From Halomicrobium salinisoli (GTDB taxonomy: Archaea; Halobacteriota; Halobacteria; Halobacteriales; Haloarculaceae), in the NCBI RefSeq assembly GCF_020405185.1, contig NZ_CP084463.1, forward strand, positions 1,736,001 through 1,800,000: a DNA stretch of 64,000 bases, written 5' to 3'. The notes under the pieces were generated by a model, which did not search any database, was not told where the DNA came from, and saw only the letters and a list, made by a program, of their open reading frames with translations. This document shows positions 61,737-64,000 of the stretch, piece after piece. The position numbers and the translations under genes are program-made. Numbering within the stretch: position 1 is the stretch's first letter; the number at the start of each line of letters is the position of its first letter.

Positions 61737-61994
61737 TCACTCCTCGAAGCAGCTTGCCTCGAAGGGGCCGCCGCTCGAGTCGAGACACGCTGTCGGCGGC
61801 GACGGCGGCGGGTAGCAGTGCGCCACCGAGTCCGGGCAGTGCGGATCGGGCTGGATCAGCTGCAGTGAATCCCCGCCGATCACCGACGCTCCGACGTCTG
61901 CCGCGGAGTCCGGGGCCCGGAACTGGGCACTGCCGACCTGCGCACCGGCGAGCAGCAACGCCGCCAGCGCCAGCGATACGTACGCCCGTTTCAT
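61737..61994 (-). CDS. Small secreted Cys-containing protein
   Basis: Predicted 85 residues. The Sec signal MKRAYVSLALAALLLAGAQV ends near AQVGSA-Q. Mature part about 60 residues with four Cys (HCPDSVAHC, TACLDS, EASCFEE), a possible two-disulfide peptide, and a PPPSPP turn. ATG 61994 is preferred because a TATA-like TGTATAAC follows a palindrome about 30 bases upstream. It is divergent from the tandem array; the sequence SAADVGASVIGGDS slightly recalls TSAAANVINLGGD of that array (weak). Confidence 0.6.
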   Translation of the reverse strand: MKRAYVSLALAALLLAGAQVGSAQFRAPDSAADVGASVIGGDSLQLIQPDPHCPDSVAHCYPPPSPPTACLDSSGGPFEASCFEE

Positions 61995-62020
61995 CGTACG
62001 CCAGTCGACCACCCCCCGTC

Positions 62021-62049
62021 CAATTGTTATACACCCGAAACCGGTTTCG
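62021..62049 (-). promoter_or_regulatory. Promoter of the secreted Cys protein with 14-bp palindrome
   Basis: CGAAACCGGTTTCG (62036-62049) is perfectly palindromic and sits directly upstream of TGTATAAC (about 62026-62033) on the minus strand, near the expected BRE. Suggests a regulator binding there. Confidence 0.45.
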
Positions 62050-62160
62050 AACGCGGTGTTTTGCCGGTCAAACGGGCGACTCAGTCGGAAAAGGTCGGAC
62101 TAGGAGTGCGTTTGAGTAGCGATACCGACGTTCAGCCGTCGATACACATACACAATGTGT

Positions 62161-62385
62161 TATTTGATCCGCTCATCTGAGAAAATTCGGGCCTTGAGAC
62201 CTTGAACATCTCTTTTGGAACTGATATCTCGATTATACTAATTACCCACCGATCAGTACGCTAATCCGGGCGGAGCGCCGGACGACGCCGGCGTCCGCGG
62301 GCCGCGCGGATTCGGCGCCCGAAGCGGCGAGGTCGGATCCGGTTCGAGGTCCCGTGGCGTCCGCCCGCGCGATAGGTGATACACG
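62161..62385 (+). promoter_or_regulatory. Promoter and long leader before the secreted microprotein array
   Basis: The 391-base gap 61995-62385 has no gene. An A/T-rich stretch 62140-62255 holds ACACAATGTGT (62150-62160, inverted repeat) and TATA-like TTATACT (62233-62239). The first ATG is at 62386, so if that TATA box is used the leader is about 120 bases. The leader is GC-rich and foldable (GACGCCGGCGTC, 62284-62295) and ends with AGGTGAT (62374-62380), a Shine-Dalgarno match five bases before the ATG. Confidence 0.45.
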
Positions 62386-62631
62386 ATGAAGAAAGCACTC
62401 CGCACGCTGCTCGCGCTGGTCGTCGCCGCCGCGATGATCGGCGGCGGCTTCGCGGGCACGGCAGCAGCACAGGAAACGATCACCGACACCGACCTGGTGG
62501 ACGCGAACGTGAACGCTCTGAACCCGGTCACCTCGGCCGCGGCTAACGTCATCAACCTCGGCGGCGATCAGACGGCCGTCTCCGACGTGAAGGCCGACTA
62601 CGACGCCGGTGACACCTTCGTGATCGAATAA
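62386..62631 (+). CDS. Tandem secreted microprotein, copy 1
   Basis: Predicted 81 residues. Sec signal MKKALRTLLALVVAAAMIGG with cleavage likely after GTAAA (before QETITDTD), leaving about 52 residues. Mature chain: acidic QETITDTDLVD head, central NALNPVTSAAANVINLGGDQ, conserved tail SDVKADYDAGDTFVIE. No Cys. Four copies follow in a row with 21-24-base gaps. A Shine-Dalgarno-like AGGTGAT precedes this copy only. I recognise no family; Asn-, Gly- and Ala-rich repeats of this kind sometimes assemble into fibres, but nothing shows that here. Confidence 0.72.
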   Translation: MKKALRTLLALVVAAAMIGGGFAGTAAAQETITDTDLVDANVNALNPVTSAAANVINLGGDQTAVSDVKADYDAGDTFVIE

Positions 62632-62652
62632 CTGACCATCCCCGCTACAACA

Positions 62653-62898
62653 ATGAAGAAGGCACTCCGCACACTGCTCGCGCTGGTCGTCGCCGCCGCG
62701 ATGGTCGGCGGCGGCTTCGCGGGCACGGCAGCCGCACAGGAGACGATCACCGACACTGACGGTCTGGAGGTCAACGCGAACGTCCTCAATCCGGTCACCT
62801 CGGCGGCCGTGAACGCGATCAACGTCGGCGGTGACCAGACGGCCACCTCCGACGTGAAGGCCGACTACAGCGCCGGTGACACCTTCGTGATCGAATAA
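62653..62898 (+). CDS. Tandem secreted microprotein, copy 2
   Basis: Predicted 81 residues, same signal peptide and tail as copy 1 (SDVKADYSAGDTFVIE). Differences cluster at residues 37-62: GLEVNANVLNPVTSAAVNAI for this copy. The gap of 21 bases before it begins with CTGACCATCCCC after the previous TAA, no SD, so it is probably translated by coupling or is a separate transcript. Confidence 0.72.
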   Translation: MKKALRTLLALVVAAAMVGGGFAGTAAAQETITDTDGLEVNANVLNPVTSAAVNAINVGGDQTATSDVKADYSAGDTFVIE

Positions 62899-62922
62899 CT
62901 GACCATCCCCACTGATCCAACA

Positions 62923-63168
62923 ATGAAGAAAGCACTCCGCACGCTGCTCGCGCTGGTCGTCGCCACCGCCATGGTCGGCGGCGGCTTCGCGGGCACGGCA
63001 GCCGCACAGGAAACGATCACCGACACCGACCTGGTCGACCTCAACGCCAACATCGGCAACCCGATCACCTCAGTCGCGGTGAACGCGGTGAACCTCGGCG
63101 GTGACCAGACGGCCACCTCCGACGTGAAGGCCGACTACAGCGCCGGTGACACCTTCGTGATCGAATAA
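62923..63168 (+). CDS. Tandem secreted microprotein, copy 3
   Basis: Predicted 81 residues. Core LVDLNANIGNPITSVAVNAV; tail identical to copy 2. Gap before it 24 bases, same CTGACCATCCCC start plus a three-base difference. Signal with Thr at residue 15 (VVATAM), shared with copy 4. Confidence 0.72.
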   Translation: MKKALRTLLALVVATAMVGGGFAGTAAAQETITDTDLVDLNANIGNPITSVAVNAVNLGGDQTATSDVKADYSAGDTFVIE

Positions 63169-63189
63169 CTGACCATCCCCGCTACAACA

Positions 63190-63438
63190 ATGAAGAAAGC
63201 TCTCCGCACACTGATCGCGCTCGTCGTCGCCACCGCCATGATCGGCGGCGGCTTCGCGGGCACGGCAGCCGCACAGGACACGATCACCGACACGAGTCTC
63301 GTCGAGCTCGACGGGAACATCGCCAACCCGGTCACCTCGATCGCCGTGAACGCCCTGAACCTCGGCGGCGAGCAGTCGATCGGTGCCGACGTCGGCGGTG
63401 ACTACGGCGTCGGCGACAACTTCGGCATCACCAACTGA
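63190..63438 (+). CDS. Tandem secreted microprotein, copy 4 (divergent tail)
   Basis: Predicted 82 residues. Same signal (LIALVVATAMIGG), but the core LVELDGNIANPVTSIAVNAL and tail IGADVGGDYGVGDNFGITN differ most. It is the last copy; TGA instead of TAA, then a T-run terminator. Loss of VIE and Lys in the tail suggests a capping or altered partner, or decay. Confidence 0.72.
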   Translation: MKKALRTLIALVVATAMIGGGFAGTAAAQDTITDTSLVELDGNIANPVTSIAVNALNLGGEQSIGADVGGDYGVGDNFGITN

Positions 63439-63460
63439 CGCGCCCGCGACGCGATTCCAC

Positions 63461-63466
63461 TTTTTT
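63461..63466 (+). terminator. T-run terminator after the microprotein array
   Basis: TTTTTT at 63461-63466, 23 bases after the last stop, as expected for archaeal transcription termination. Confidence 0.5.
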
Positions 63467-63616
63467 CGACCGGTCCGGACGGACAGTCACCTCGCCGGCC
63501 GAGTCGATCGGTCTCAGCTGAATCTATCGGTCCCCGCTGATCGATCCGAGTCCGCTTCGCTCGCGCGTGCGCGCTCGTCGACAAGAAAGTATCGCGGTCG
63601 GCCGGAAGCGGACGCC

Positions 63617-64000
63617 TCACGAGTCGTCCGTCACGACGATCGTGTCCCCCTCGGTCTCCTCCGAGACCGCGACGGCGACGGCCTCGCTGTCGCCGTCGCC
63701 CCCGACGTCGACGGCCCAGGCGCTCGTGCCGCCGCTCGCCTCAGAGTCGCTGTCGTCGTCCGCCGCCCCGGCGTCCCCGCCTGTCGCCCTCGACCCGTCG
63801 CCGTCCGACGACCCGCAGGTCTCCTCGGCCACGACGGGCCCGTCCGGGTCGGACCCCCGGACGACGTAGGCTCGCCGGACGCTCGTCCCAGGCGAATCCA
63901 TCGAGACTGCCAGGTTCGCGGTGCCGCCGCCGGACACGGTCTGGCCGCCGGACGGGTGCCGGACGAGGGTCCCCTCGTCGTCGACGAACTCGACCGCGGC
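63617..64000 (-). CDS. C-terminal part of a protein of unknown function (runs past window end)
   Basis: Open to the window edge with at least 127 residues visible; the earliest start in the window (GTG 63937) is not used because in-frame coding continues upstream. VRRAYVVRGSDPDG, ETCGSSDGDGSRATGG and a Ser/Asp/Glu-rich middle lead to strands SAWAVDVGGDGDSEAVAVAV and DTIVVTDDS. One Cys. The composition looks extracellular or surface-associated. No family recognised. Confidence 0.45.
   Translation of the reverse strand, partial: AAVEFVDDEGTLVRHPSGGQTVSGGGTANLAVSMDSPGTSVRRAYVVRGSDPDGPVVAEETCGSSDGDGSRATGGDAGAADDDSDSEASGGTSAWAVDVGGDGDSEAVAVAVSEETEGDTIVVTDDS

Noticed and set aside
62386..63438. 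Tandem array as CRISPR or satellite
   Set aside because: Period of about 268 bases, each unit an intact gene with a signal peptide; no short identical repeats with unique spacers.

Overview
The window is one contiguous piece of a haloarchaeal (class Halobacteria) chromosome. The evidence is a very high GC content with GC-rich third codon positions, strongly acidic predicted proteins, archaeal information-processing genes (Cdc48/VAT, Pelota, RqcH/NEMF, Lsm, ribosomal protein L37e, aMBF1, Lhr, Elp3, Dna2-like), TATA boxes placed so that most mRNAs are leaderless, Tat signal peptides, and halocyanin-like and lipobox proteins. I cannot name a genus from sequence alone. I see no insertion sequence, integrase, CRISPR array or replication origin, so most of the window looks like core chromosome with a few accessory patches.

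Layout. 1-6.8 kb: end of an AlkA-type glycosylase gene, cysE, an 89-bp direct repeat, a RimK-RimB fusion divergent from an AstE/aspartoacylase-like gene, and a tandem pair of PAS histidine kinases. 6.9-10.4 kb: sdhCDBA (succinate dehydrogenase). 10.5-14.3 kb: a compositionally odd small membrane gene, an ABC-2 exporter pair and an amidohydrolase. 14.4-14.7 kb: a hairpin-rich non-coding stretch next to tRNA-Leu(GAG). 14.8-20 kb: aMBF1, a HAD phosphatase, two small membrane genes, panB, and an Hsp20-like/cdc48 operon behind a palindromic operator. 20.2-27.5 kb: NhaC antiporter, methyltransferase, zinc-finger microprotein, Bcp peroxiredoxin, DUF420 protein, the lsm-rpl37e-purF operon and an M42 peptidase. 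27.8-31.6 kb: cupredoxin with glycosylation-sequon-rich linkers, F420-associated zincin, lipoprotein and small genes. 31.6-38 kb: Dna2-like Cas4-nuclease/helicase, HhH protein and two PH-domain membrane proteins. 38-45 kb: Tat-exported SGNH esterase with dockerin-like repeats, Lhr helicase, DapA-family aldolase, membrane-anchored HTH protein, MBL hydrolase. 45-51.7 kb: a ribosome-rescue neighbourhood (pelA, DUF4013 protein, rqcH) followed by FAD oxidoreductase, MBL and SHOCT genes. 51.7-61.6 kb: membrane proteins, elp3 with a left-over duplicate of its 3' end, two tiny paralogous microproteins, cupin, RecJ-like DHH protein, YIP1 protein, FMN reductase with a covarying hairpin repeat, DUF7344 protein. 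61.7-64 kb: a small secreted Cys-rich protein and a tandem array of four nearly identical short secreted proteins.

The most unusual parts are the four-gene secreted microprotein array at 62386-63438 with a long leader and a Shine-Dalgarno-like site only before its first gene, the packed hairpins at 14374-14636 that look like an unassigned structured RNA, the paired VFC microproteins near 55.6-56.0 kb, the Cys/His-rich insert in both PAS kinases, and three places where the 3' end of a gene (rimK, elp3, FMN reductase) is accompanied by a duplicated copy just downstream. None of these can be confirmed without homology searches or expression data.
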